From NCBI RefSeq assembly GCF_000317105.1, contig NC_019693.1, positions 4,775,227-4,839,226 on the forward strand: a stretch of 64,000 nt of DNA, in the 5' to 3' direction. Made by a program: the position numbers and the translations under genes. The DNA comes from Oscillatoria acuminata PCC 6304 (lineage in GTDB: Bacteria; Cyanobacteriota; Cyanobacteriia; Cyanobacteriales; Laspinemataceae). Below are positions 42,157 through 50,715 of the stretch, in pieces; positions within the stretch are counted from its first letter, which is position 1, and the number at the start of each line of letters is the position of its first letter. Under the pieces are notes generated by a model. That model made no database searches. It had not been told where the DNA came from and saw only the letters and a list, made by a program, of their open reading frames with translations.

Positions 42157-43014
42157 ATGGGCTATACTGCAGAAATAAGCCGGAAAAATCCAACAGCATT
42201 TCTTTTTGCTATCGATCGTTCTGGTTCGATGGAAGAGAAAATGGAATCCGGTCAGTCTAAAGCTCAGTGTGTGAGCGACGTGATGAACCGAGTTTTTAGT
42301 GAACTAATTATTAAATGCACTAAATCAGAAGGTGTTCGTAACTACTTTGAGATGGGCGTGATTGGATACGACACGACACTAGGAGTTGTCAATCCTCTAA
42401 CTGGCGATTTAGCGCATGAATGGATAAACCCAATTAGTCTTTTTGAAACCAATCCTCTGCGAATAGAAGAGCGACAGAAGAAGATTTCTGATGGTGCTGG
42501 TGGTATTATCGAGACTACTATTAAGTTTCCTGTATGGTTTGAGCCAGTTGCGAAGGGTGGTACACCAATGTGTGCAGCTTTGCAAACCGCTTACGATGTC
42601 CTGAATTACTGGTGTGCAACTCATCCTGATGGTTATCCTCCTTTGTTCGTTCATATTACTGATGGACAAAGTACAGACGGAGAGCCAGAAGAAATTGCCC
42701 AGAATATTCAGCAGTTATCTACTAATGATGGCAATGTCTTAGTTTTCAATATTCACCTGTCGAGTAAGGGCGGTAACAAGGTTTTTCTTCCTGCATCTGC
42801 TTATGGTTTACCTGATGGGTATGCCGAAAAGCTGTTTAGGATGTCTAGCTATATGCCAGAAAATATGGTGAACTTTGCCCGACAATCTGGAAAAAAAGAT
42901 GTTTCATCAGAATCGCGGTGCTTCGCTTACAATGTTGATGACATCACCGATCTAGTTGAACTCTTGGAAATTGGCACTAAGGCAGCAATGGACGTGGTTG
43001 ATATGGATAGATAG
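42157..43014 (+). CDS. vWA domain protein (TerY-like)
   Basis: von Willebrand factor A domain spanning nearly all 285 residues. The MIDAS is complete: FAIDRSGSMEE (D20, S22, S24), the Thr in AKGGTPMCAALQTA (about 130) and the Asp in VHITDGQSTDGEP (about 167). The order vWA-PP2C-kinase is that of TerY-P triads, where the vWA protein is thought to hold partners together through metal-dependent contacts. ATG 42157 has AGAGAGG upstream. Cytoplasmic. Confidence 0.88.
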   Translation: MGYTAEISRKNPTAFLFAIDRSGSMEEKMESGQSKAQCVSDVMNRVFSELIIKCTKSEGVRNYFEMGVIGYDTTLGVVNPLTGDLAHEWINPISLFETNPLRIEERQKKISDGAGGIIETTIKFPVWFEPVAKGGTPMCAALQTAYDVLNYWCATHPDGYPPLFVHITDGQSTDGEPEEIAQNIQQLSTNDGNVLVFNIHLSSKGGNKVFLPASAYGLPDGYAEKLFRMSSYMPENMVNFARQSGKKDVSSESRCFAYNVDDITDLVELLEIGTKAAMDVVDMDR

Positions 43015-43026
43015 GTAAATAAAATA

Positions 43027-44103
43027 ATGTTAAAACAGCAATCACCTATCGATATTCTGGCTGGCCTAATATTGTTAGGATGTTTAGTTTGGTTGATATT
43101 GGAAAACCTCCATCGAGATAAAGAGACATCAACTGAAAATCAAAATCAAGATAACCAAGAACCGAATTCCAAAGATAACCCAGTCGTTTCAAAACCCAAT
43201 GAAATCAACCCTGAGTCTACTCTTCCAATCGAGGTAGATTCATCAACGCAAGGTACCGAAGAGCAAACTGATGAACAATCTAGTCGCTCTGATAAAGTTA
43301 AAGTTGAAATTAAAGATAGTGTAGAACTCAGAGCTTTAGATGATTATCCCGTGGAAATTCGGAGGTTCCAGATTCCAAAACAGGGACTAACTGAAGCGGA
43401 ATGTGAAGATAAAAGTGCTTTAAGTTCTACTGAAGGAAGGTTGCGTGTAGCAGTTGCAGATGGTGCAACTGAAAGTCTATTTAGCGATATTTGGGCGGAG
43501 CTTATCGTAAATAGCTATGTTGATAAAGGCGCTGAAATATTTAATATCGGTAGTTTGCAGTCGTTAAGTCAAGCCTTTCTTCATACAGCAAGCAAGCTTA
43601 TTTTGCAAATGCCAGAAACGCGGCATTGGTTTATGTATGAAAAGCTAGAGAGGGGAAGCCATGTAACTTTTGTAGCTGCTGAGTTTTATAACCCTGAGAC
43701 TATGGAAGTCTTAGCTGTGGGAGACAGTTGTATTTTTTGGCGAAACGAAGAAAATGGGAATGTAGAAATGCTACCCGAACTCTCAGCCGAAGATTTTGGT
43801 GTTTTTCCTGCATCGATCTGTAGTCTTCAAAAAACTTGGCAAAACCTAGAATCAAAAATAGTCAAAAAAGAAGTTCACTTGCACAATGGCTTTCAGGTGA
43901 TTTTATGTACAGATGCCTTAGCTTGTTGGCTAGTCAAAGCATTACAACAAGATCCTTTTGTTTGGGAAAAACTCTTTCAGCTATCTGATTCCATTTCCTT
44001 CACGAATTTTATAGACAGCTTACGGTCTCAGAAAGAAATCCGAAACGATGATGTAACTTTGGTGCTAATCCATGCCATACCCATCAATGTCAGACTACCG
44101 TGA
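43027..44103 (+). CDS. Membrane-anchored PP2C-type protein phosphatase
   Basis: 358 residues. An N-terminal membrane helix (about 10-25, ILAGLILLGCLVWLIL) is followed by an acidic, disordered linker to about 110. The catalytic PP2C domain follows with metal-ligand motifs: ECEDKSAL (about 126), VAVADGATES (about 142), VLAVGDSCIFW and RNDDVTLVLIH near the end. This is a diverged, compact form related to the PP2C of TerY-P triads. The start is 12 nt after the vWA stop, and the end overlaps the kinase gene by 17 nt. It would reverse kinase action near the membrane. Confidence 0.85.
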   Translation: MLKQQSPIDILAGLILLGCLVWLILENLHRDKETSTENQNQDNQEPNSKDNPVVSKPNEINPESTLPIEVDSSTQGTEEQTDEQSSRSDKVKVEIKDSVELRALDDYPVEIRRFQIPKQGLTEAECEDKSALSSTEGRLRVAVADGATESLFSDIWAELIVNSYVDKGAEIFNIGSLQSLSQAFLHTASKLILQMPETRHWFMYEKLERGSHVTFVAAEFYNPETMEVLAVGDSCIFWRNEENGNVEMLPELSAEDFGVFPASICSLQKTWQNLESKIVKKEVHLHNGFQVILCTDALACWLVKALQQDPFVWEKLFQLSDSISFTNFIDSLRSQKEIRNDDVTLVLIHAIPINVRLP

Positions 44104-46021
44104 GGTTCTCCAGAACCCAAGAGTAGCTTTTAAAAATCCTGAACTTCAAACTGCAAATGTTAAGCAAACACCTCTGGGTCTTCCTGTCCTAGTTTCTGGT
44201 GGTTTTGCTCTCACGACCTGCGTGACAACAAAAACCAACGGTCACAATACTAAATGGGCAATTCGGTGCTTTCATAAAGAAGTTCCCGATCTTCAGGAAA
44301 GATATCAGTATATTAGTAATTTTCTGCAAAAACAGACTGATAAATTCTTTGTCAATTTCCACTATGAACCCGAAGGAATTCAGGTTAGAGGAAGTTGGTA
44401 TCCAATCGTCAAAATGGCTTGGGTTGAAGGTGATGCCTTAAATGAATATATTGAGGATAACCTCAACAAACCAACGAGCCTTAGCAACCTTGCAGAGCAA
44501 GTTAAGTTAATTAGCAAGCGGCTCCATGAACTGAAAATGAGTCATGGGGATCTTCAGCATGGAAATATGCTAGTTCACAGTGGCAATCCTATCTTGATTG
44601 ACTATGACGGGATGTATGTACCAGGTATGCCCTATAAATATAGCAATGAAATAGGCCATATTAATTTTCAGCATCCGGGTCGCAGGGGATCTTTTTTTAA
44701 CGAAAGAGTAGATCGCTTTTCTACAATTGTTCTCTATGTTACTCTGATTATCTTAGATTCTTATCCTAGCTTATGGAATAAGTATCATACGGGAGAAAAT
44801 CTACTTTTTAGTCGTATAGACTATCAAGATACCAACAGTTCTGCTCTGTTCTTAGACTTAGAAAAAATTCCTAAATTAGCACCTTTAGTTAACCGTTTTA
44901 AACAGTTATGCCTTTGCAGCATTGAGGATATTCCCCCCCTCCACGAATTCCTAAATAACAGTATTTTTTTGCCACCTTTGCAAGCTGCTTTTCGTCCTTC
45001 TATCGAGAAGGATACCCTTAACTCGTCGAATTTCATACAAAGGCAGTTTAAAGTATTGGCCTCTACTAATCTTCAAGAAATTGTTAAGCAAGAGGGTGAA
45101 AGAATAACCATTGTAGGTCAAGTAATTAGTGCGAAATATTATGCAGAGGGAGGAATGTTTTTTATTAACTTTGGCAATCGCTGGGATAGCTTAGGTCATT
45201 ATAAACCATTTACTGTAGTTATATTTGCCCAAGGTATAGAAAAAATTTACAAAGTTAAGAAATGGGATATTTCCGCCTTAGAGGGGCTAAAAGAAAAGTA
45301 TGTTGAAATAACGGGGCTACTTGGCTTGTATCCGAAAAATGGCTACTTAACTCCTCAAATCATTTTAGAAGATCCCTATCACTTAAAGATCATTACGGGT
45401 GCAGAAGCTCGTCAATTGTTGGCTCCACCCCCTCCACAAGCATCAGACCCTACTCCACCTCGAAGAACTCAGCCCACAAGTTCGACCTCTAACAGGATTC
45501 CTCCTAGACCCAAACCACCGACAACTATTTCAGGGTCGCAAACAACTTCATCCTCTGGATCTCCTTCAGTTCCACCTAGACCACTTCCCCCCAGACCAGT
45601 ACCACCGCCTCAACCTCAAGTTGTACAACCAATTTCCTCTACAACCAGAGGATCTACTCCGCCATCGCAGACCACTTATCCAGTTGCTTCATCTTCGAGG
45701 TCATCAAGTCAAACTTCATCCAATTCATCAAGTCAAACTTCATCCAATTCATCAAGTCATTCATCCAAATCATCAACTACATCATCAAACGACTGCTTTA
45801 TTGCAACAGCAACTTTTGGAACACCCTATGCTCCAGAAGTGAATAGATACCGTCGTTTTAGAGATGAGTACCTTAGAAAGACATTTTTGGGTACTGAATT
45901 TATTCGTGCTTACTATTATGTGGCACCAGCGCTCGCGAAAGTTATCCGGAATAATCCAAAACTGAAAAAAATAATGGTCATACTGTTAACTAAACTCTCC
46001 AAGCTTTTGCCCCTAAAATAA
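44087..46021 (+). CDS. Kinase-like / OB-fold / CFI-box protein of the triad
   Basis: From ATG 44087 the protein is 644 residues; an in-frame ATG at 44072 adds five. Residues 30-275 are a divergent protein kinase: Gly loop VSGGFALTTCVT (36-47), an Arg in place of the VAIK Lys (KWAIRCF, about 60), catalytic loop SHGDLQHGNML (152-162, His-x-Asp and Asn intact), and IDYDGMYVPG (171-180) in place of DFG. Residues 320-425 look OB-fold-like (GERITIVGQVISAKYY). About 440-568 is a Pro- then Ser-rich linker (SSSQTSSNS repeated). Residues 570-644 are a CFI-box domain (CFIATATFGTPYAPEV). Last gene of the cluster; overlaps the phosphatase gene. Confidence 0.85.
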   Translation: MSDYREVLQNPRVAFKNPELQTANVKQTPLGLPVLVSGGFALTTCVTTKTNGHNTKWAIRCFHKEVPDLQERYQYISNFLQKQTDKFFVNFHYEPEGIQVRGSWYPIVKMAWVEGDALNEYIEDNLNKPTSLSNLAEQVKLISKRLHELKMSHGDLQHGNMLVHSGNPILIDYDGMYVPGMPYKYSNEIGHINFQHPGRRGSFFNERVDRFSTIVLYVTLIILDSYPSLWNKYHTGENLLFSRIDYQDTNSSALFLDLEKIPKLAPLVNRFKQLCLCSIEDIPPLHEFLNNSIFLPPLQAAFRPSIEKDTLNSSNFIQRQFKVLASTNLQEIVKQEGERITIVGQVISAKYYAEGGMFFINFGNRWDSLGHYKPFTVVIFAQGIEKIYKVKKWDISALEGLKEKYVEITGLLGLYPKNGYLTPQIILEDPYHLKIITGAEARQLLAPPPPQASDPTPPRRTQPTSSTSNRIPPRPKPPTTISGSQTTSSSGSPSVPPRPLPPRPVPPPQPQVVQPISSTTRGSTPPSQTTYPVASSSRSSSQTSSNSSSQTSSNSSSHSSKSSTTSSNDCFIATATFGTPYAPEVNRYRRFRDEYLRKTFLGTEFIRAYYYVAPALAKVIRNNPKLKKIMVILLTKLSKLLPLK

Positions 46022-46143
46022 TAAGTCAGTTGTCCGAAGCAATCGTCCTCAATTCATCAACGATCGCTGTTATCCATCTTTATCTATTCCATCCACGATT
46101 CGCATTACATAATGGCTGAAGGCGATCGCTTCTAGTTTAAAAA

Positions 46144-46443
46144 GCGATCGCCTTTATCCAATTTTCACTCTCGTTCAGCCGAAACCGTCTATGAATTAGA
46201 CTGTCCTTGTGCCACCTGCCGAACGATCTCCACATCCAACCCCAACGCTGCGGCAATTTGTTCGACACTTAACCCGATCGCCAACAACCCCGGTATGGAT
46301 TCTAACTTACCTTGAATTTTTCCTTCTTGTTGACCTTCGAGCTTGCCTTCGAGTTTGCCTTCTTCCTTACCTTCCTCTTTCGCTTGTTGGTAGAATCTCG
46401 TCTGTTTTAAATCCTCTAATCCAAACATCGCCTCTAACTCCTC
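46144..46443. repeat. 300-bp direct repeat, right copy
   Basis: Same orientation as 39047-39346, offset 7097 bases. Here it is the 3' end of an intact Rpn-type gene plus 45 bases downstream. Recombination between the copies would remove IS66 and the whole vWA/PP2C/kinase cluster. Confidence 0.88.
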
Positions 46444-47028
46444 CCGCGTTAACTCGGTAAACTTGTACAGGATGACGGTTTCTATTAATTCTACAACTTT
46501 TAGCTGGAGTGCGGCATCGTCGATTTCCTGCTTTGCCTGCTGTAGCAGTTGGTTCGTTTGAGCGATCGCCTTGTCTCTACTTCCCACAATCAATTCTACA
46601 ATTCCCAAACCCAGTGAGGGTTCTGCTGGCATCGCGACTTCATCCAAGTAGACAAACTTGACTTGTTTGCTCATCAGCAATCCCCGATACTGGTTCGGCA
46701 CTCCCGGATCTAAATTGCGCGAGGCAAACACCGCCACCGCACACCAATCGTTGTTCGGTTTGTATTGTCCCAGATAAACGAAAATTTCGGTAAAGAATCG
46801 CCAGTAAAAGTCAGATTTTGACTGAAACTGAACCTCTACAAAGTAAATAGGCAGGTTGGTGGCTCTTTCACTAGGCAAAAATATCCCATCAAACCGGCGA
46901 GCGAGTTCTTTGATTTCCCGTGAAGAAAACTGATAAGCGGTTGCCTGTTCGGGAGCCTCCCCTATGATTTCAAACAGTAATTGGGGGAAGGTCTGAAAGA
47001 GTTTGTAAAATAGGGTATCTGTTCTCAT
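46189..47028 (-). CDS. Rpn-family (PD-(D/E)XK) recombination-promoting nuclease / putative transposase
   Basis: 279 residues. The nuclease core has RRFDGIFLPS (Asp, about 46) and IYFVEVQFQSKSDFYWR (E-x-Q, about 66-72), matching the PD-(D/E)XK arrangement of Rpn/DUF2887 proteins, which cleave DNA and promote RecA-independent recombination in studied members. The C-terminus has the Gly/Lys/Glu coil (KEEGKLEGKLEGQQEG) and LSVEQIAAALGLDVE. Intact, unlike the fragment at 39092. Confidence 0.88.
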   Translation of the reverse strand: MRTDTLFYKLFQTFPQLLFEIIGEAPEQATAYQFSSREIKELARRFDGIFLPSERATNLPIYFVEVQFQSKSDFYWRFFTEIFVYLGQYKPNNDWCAVAVFASRNLDPGVPNQYRGLLMSKQVKFVYLDEVAMPAEPSLGLGIVELIVGSRDKAIAQTNQLLQQAKQEIDDAALQLKVVELIETVILYKFTELTREELEAMFGLEDLKQTRFYQQAKEEGKEEGKLEGKLEGQQEGKIQGKLESIPGLLAIGLSVEQIAAALGLDVEIVRQVAQGQSNS

Positions 47029-47260
47029 TCTTTTCTCAGGGTTTGTTCTGTTAATTTATATTAAAGTTTTTCCCAGCCAGCAAATTAAGGAAACTATAGC
47101 GAGTCTAAATCATTATAGGGTCGCCATATAAAGACGATCTCCCCTGCAAAACAGAGATCGGCACTTCTACGTTCATGGAGCCAGACCCTAAAGGGTCTCA
47201 GTCAACACCACCGGCATTGGTAGCGCCCGAAATCAGATTAATATCCTACATCAAGAATGA

Positions 47261-47488
47261 CTAACTGGTAAAATTTTGAGAAGGCCGATCGCCTGCTTCA
47301 ATCCGCCGCTGAATTGCCTCTTCAGAAATGCGGATAGTTTCTTCAGTTAAAGGTGCCGGATACCAGGTTGCTTCCGCATCCGGACTCCGCCGCTTCACTA
47401 AAGCCTCTAATGCTTCTAAATCGTCTCGATGGGACAATAAATAGGCTTTTAATTCCTCTCGGGACATCAGGTCAAATTTCGGATTCAT
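47261..47488 (-). CDS. DUF6887-like small protein, copy 2
   Basis: 75 residues from ATG 47488 (MNPKFDLMSREELKAYLLSH), nearly identical to the gene at 32099. It begins inside the 3' end of the DUF6888-like gene (17-nt overlap, shifted frame), so translation is probably coupled. Acidic C-half with ATWYPAPLTEETIRISEEAI. Antitoxin-like, unproven. Confidence 0.75.
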   Translation of the reverse strand: MNPKFDLMSREELKAYLLSHRDDLEALEALVKRRSPDAEATWYPAPLTEETIRISEEAIQRRIEAGDRPSQNFTS

Positions 47489-47678
47489 CAATAAACCTCC
47501 ATTCTCCACTGGACGTAACAATCACTTCTAAATCATCCCCGGCTAAAATGTAAGCATATCCCTTTTGAGGGTTATACCGAAATAAATGGATATCCCTCAA
47601 TCCATTCGATAACATTTGGCAAACTCTCAGACAGGCTTGTGCTTGCTCATTCGTTGGGTTAATCGCAGTTTCCTCCAT
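47472..47678 (-). CDS. DUF6888-like small protein
   Basis: 68 residues from ATG 47678: MEETAINPTNEQAQACLRVC, QMLSNGLRDIHLFRYNP, then GYAYILAGDDLEVIVTSSGE and WRFIDESEI. This pattern (helix, short strand with FRY, acidic strands, EWRF(I/Y)) matches DUF6888, found beside DUF6887 in cyanobacteria. It is the intact partner whose 32-kb copy has lost its centre. An upstream ATG at 47723 adds 15 unlikely residues. Confidence 0.72.
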   Translation of the reverse strand: MEETAINPTNEQAQACLRVCQMLSNGLRDIHLFRYNPQKGYAYILAGDDLEVIVTSSGEWRFIDESEI

Positions 47679-47945
47679 TATGACATAATGATTAGGATAG
47701 CAGAGATGGGGATATCGGGACACTGCAATATCTGCGATAGGAAGTGCGTGATCGCATTTTCTAGGAAAAGATTCCTGCCTTGTAAGATTACCTGAACTCC
47801 ATGCTGAATCAGTGAGTGGCGATCGCCTTCCCCCTGCACCCGTCCAATAGTCTACTCCTCCAAACTCTTCGTCATGTATCGCCTTATCTTCGATAAATAC
47901 CTAGGTAAATTTGGTTCCTGAGTCTATTAGATAAAATGGGCGCGC

Positions 47946-49058
47946 CTAGTTCAAATACTTCCGCACAATTTCTACTATTTTTTCCGACGCATGGCCATCT
48001 CCAAATGGATTAACTGCGGTGGCCATTTTTTGATAGAAATCCTTGTCTTTTAACAAGGCACTGGCGGCTGTGAAAATCTCCAGGGAATCGGTGCCGACTA
48101 ATTTGGCTGTACCGGCTTCGATCGCCTCGGGGCGTTCTGTGGTTTCTCTTAACACCAAAACGGGTTTCCCTAATGCCGGGGCTTCCTCTTGCAATCCACC
48201 GGAATCGGTTAATAGCAAATAGCACCGTTGCATGGCACCGACTAATTCCGCATAGTCTAACGGTTCCGTTAAAAATACCCGGGGATGATTGCCTAACATC
48301 TCTTGTAACGGTTCGCGGACGGTGGGATTTTTATGGAGGGGTAACAGTAAGGCGGTATCGGGAAATTCATCCAATGTTTTTAGAAATCCTTGGGCAATTC
48401 CCGTTAGGGGTTCGCCCCAATTTTCGCGGCGGTGAACCGTGGCGAGGAGGACGCGATATTGTTGCCAATCTAAGCCGGGGATGGGACAGTCGGGATGGCG
48501 GGAGGCGACGGAGAGTAAGGCATCAATGACGGTGTTTCCGGTGAGGTGAATGTCTCCGGTGACGCCCGATCGCTGTAAATTTTCTACCGCTTTGGTGGTG
48601 GGGGCAAAATGCAGTTGCGCCAGTTGGGAAATTAACCGGCGATTGGCTTCTTCGGGATAGGGATTGAATAACTCATCGGTCCTTAAACCGGCTTCAACGT
48701 GACCGATCGCAATTTTTTGATAAAACGCAGCTAAAGCGCCAGCAAAGGCGGTAGTGGTATCCCCTTGAACGATTAACAAATTTGGGGTAGTCTCTTGCAA
48801 GAACTCTTGCAGTCCCTGTAAACTCCCACAGGTGATGTCCGTGAGGGTTTGCTGATGTTTCATGATTCCCAAGTCGCAGTCGGCCTGCAAGTCGAACAGG
48901 TGCATGACTTGCGCCACCATTTCCCGATGTTGGCCGGTTAAGATAACTTGGGTCGTAAAATCGGGCGATCGCCGGAATGCCTGGATCACCGGGGCCAGTT
49001 TAATCGCTTCAGGACGGGTTCCCAGGGCAATCACAATTTTCAGGGGAGAGTTTAGCAT
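47946..49058 (-). CDS. wecB: UDP-N-acetylglucosamine 2-epimerase (non-hydrolysing)
   Basis: Interconverts UDP-GlcNAc and UDP-ManNAc for surface polysaccharides. The 370 residues are full length. Motifs: VIALGTRPEAIKLAPVI at the N-terminus, ILTGQHREMVAQVMHLF (about 39), VQGDTTTAFAGALAAFY (about 96), IGHVEAGLRTDELFNPYPEE (about 117), TVHRRENWGEPL (about 208) and LTDSGGLQEEAPALGKPVLV (about 284). Cytoplasmic. It marks the right-hand return to core genes after the accessory island. Confidence 0.95.
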   Translation of the reverse strand: MLNSPLKIVIALGTRPEAIKLAPVIQAFRRSPDFTTQVILTGQHREMVAQVMHLFDLQADCDLGIMKHQQTLTDITCGSLQGLQEFLQETTPNLLIVQGDTTTAFAGALAAFYQKIAIGHVEAGLRTDELFNPYPEEANRRLISQLAQLHFAPTTKAVENLQRSGVTGDIHLTGNTVIDALLSVASRHPDCPIPGLDWQQYRVLLATVHRRENWGEPLTGIAQGFLKTLDEFPDTALLLPLHKNPTVREPLQEMLGNHPRVFLTEPLDYAELVGAMQRCYLLLTDSGGLQEEAPALGKPVLVLRETTERPEAIEAGTAKLVGTDSLEIFTAASALLKDKDFYQKMATAVNPFGDGHASEKIVEIVRKYLN

Positions 49059-49280
49059 TGGGCGCTTTATCGGCAGGTGAACAACAGGCGGAACCCACCC
49101 ATTCTGTTAAAAGATGTCAAGTTTTGGGAAAACTCTGACAAAGATAGGGGTGAGTTAGATCTATCTTAGAATACATCCACTCGTTGATTGCTAGACTTAT
49201 TCGACTGCCTGGATTCCGCTATTCCCTAGACTGAGCCAACTCCCTAAAATTTAATCCCTGTTCGTTAAAGAGAGAGAGTC

Positions 49281-50549
49281 ATGACACAATCTCAGCGCCC
49301 ACCTGTTCCACCCCCGCCGCCACCGCCACCGGGTCGGCCTCCTGCGGCACGCGCCCCTGGAGGTCCCCCGATGCCACCACCACCACCACCGCCACCAGGC
49401 CGGCCTCCTGGTCCCCCAGCGGGTGCAGCAGCACAACCGGCGACCCCTGCGGCCCCCGCAGCCCCCAAAGGTCCCGGCCCTAGTCCAGGACACCCGACTT
49501 TACGAGAAATCGTGGTCCGTGCCAATGAAGAGGGAATTTCCGATATTCACGTCGGGGTGAATGAACTGCCTCGGTTCCGCAAACGCGGGGATATAGCAGA
49601 GGCAGGCTATCCCGTTACCGATCTGAATACGTTTATGAGTTGGTTGCGGGAGTGCATGAGCACGGAAGAAATCCAGCAGTTTCAGGAAAACTTGGACTTT
49701 GACGGGGCGTTTGACTTTGGGTTTGTGCGGGTCCGGGTCAGTGCCTTTGACTCCTTGGCAGGTCCAGCGATGGTGTTGCGACTGATTGCAGCCAAAATCC
49801 TGACGATGGAACAACTGGGTTTACCCGAAGTGTTTAAAAAGGTCTGCCATTATCATAAGGGTTTGGTGTTGGTGACGGGACCGACGGGTTCGGGTAAGTC
49901 CACCACAATGGCGGCGATGATTGACTACATGAATAAGAATTTCCCCTATCACATGATCACGATTGAGGATCCGGTGGAATTCGTTCATGAAAGTAAGAAA
50001 TCCCTGATTAAACACCGGGAAGTGGGTCGGCATACCCTCAAGTTTTTCAATGCGCTTAAAGGGGCATTGCGGCAAGACCCGGACATGATGTTGGTGGGAG
50101 AAATTCGGGACAAGGAGACTGTCGGGATTGCGATTAAAGCGGCCTCTACGGGTCACTTGGTGATGGGAACGCTGCATACGAATAGTGCAGTCAAAACCCT
50201 GACTCGGATTTTGGATATGTTCTCAGCGGAAGAACAGATTTCGGTTCGAGTTTCGCTCTCAGAAATTCTGGTGGCGATTATTGCCCAGTTGTTGTGTAAA
50301 ACCACGGATGGAAAACGAGCGGCGTTCCACGATATTCTGATTAATACGGATGTCATCAAGGAATATATGCTCAAAGAACAGTATGAGGATATCCAACAAA
50401 TCATGCTGAAAGATACTTATGAGGGCATGACGACGATGAACCGATCGCTCTATGAGCTGTATCAAGAAGGGCGAATCACCGAAGAGATTGCCTTGGAACA
50501 GTCGCCAACCCCGAACGAAATGGCTCAAATGCTCCGAGGTCGGATTTAA
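49281..50549 (+). CDS. pilT: Type IV pilus retraction ATPase PilT, Pro-rich N-terminus
   Basis: Hexameric ATPase that retracts type IV pili for twitching motility and phototaxis. 422 residues: the first 72 are Pro/Gly/Ala-rich (runs of seven or eight prolines), then the PAS-like N-domain (LREIVVRANEEGISDIHVG) and the RecA core with Walker A GPTGSGKSTTMAAMI (about 198), Asp box MITIEDPVEFVHE, Walker B DPDMMLVGEIRD and His box STGHLVMGTLHTNSAVKT. The C-terminal AIRNLIRE helix typical of PilT1 is not evident, so it may be a PilT2-type paralogue. ATG follows AAAGAGAGAGAG. Confidence 0.93.
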   Translation: MTQSQRPPVPPPPPPPPGRPPAARAPGGPPMPPPPPPPPGRPPGPPAGAAAQPATPAAPAAPKGPGPSPGHPTLREIVVRANEEGISDIHVGVNELPRFRKRGDIAEAGYPVTDLNTFMSWLRECMSTEEIQQFQENLDFDGAFDFGFVRVRVSAFDSLAGPAMVLRLIAAKILTMEQLGLPEVFKKVCHYHKGLVLVTGPTGSGKSTTMAAMIDYMNKNFPYHMITIEDPVEFVHESKKSLIKHREVGRHTLKFFNALKGALRQDPDMMLVGEIRDKETVGIAIKAASTGHLVMGTLHTNSAVKTLTRILDMFSAEEQISVRVSLSEILVAIIAQLLCKTTDGKRAAFHDILINTDVIKEYMLKEQYEDIQQIMLKDTYEGMTTMNRSLYELYQEGRITEEIALEQSPTPNEMAQMLRGRI

Positions 50550-50583
50550 AGGTTCAGAAACTCAAGTTTTTGTGTTGCGCGAG

Positions 50584-50634
50584 CAGTTATGAATGTTAAG
50601 GGATCCCAACTCGATTGCGGACCCTTCATAACTG
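50584..50634 (+). terminator. Terminator after pilT
   Basis: CAGTTATGAA (50584-50593) pairs with TTCATAACTG (50625-50634), with an inner GGG/CCC pairing; TTGTTT follows. Confidence 0.6.
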
Positions 50635-50715
50635 TTGTTTCCTCAAGAGGGTTCCGTCTTGTACAGTTTCGTATAGCGCCTACTTCCCATCTAATATCCA
50701 CGCGATCGCGAGTTG

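Noticed and set aside
49251-49525. Gly/Arg-rich minus-strand ORFs opposite pilT
   Set aside because: They are the antisense of the Pro-rich PilT N-terminus; low complexity with no start signal.
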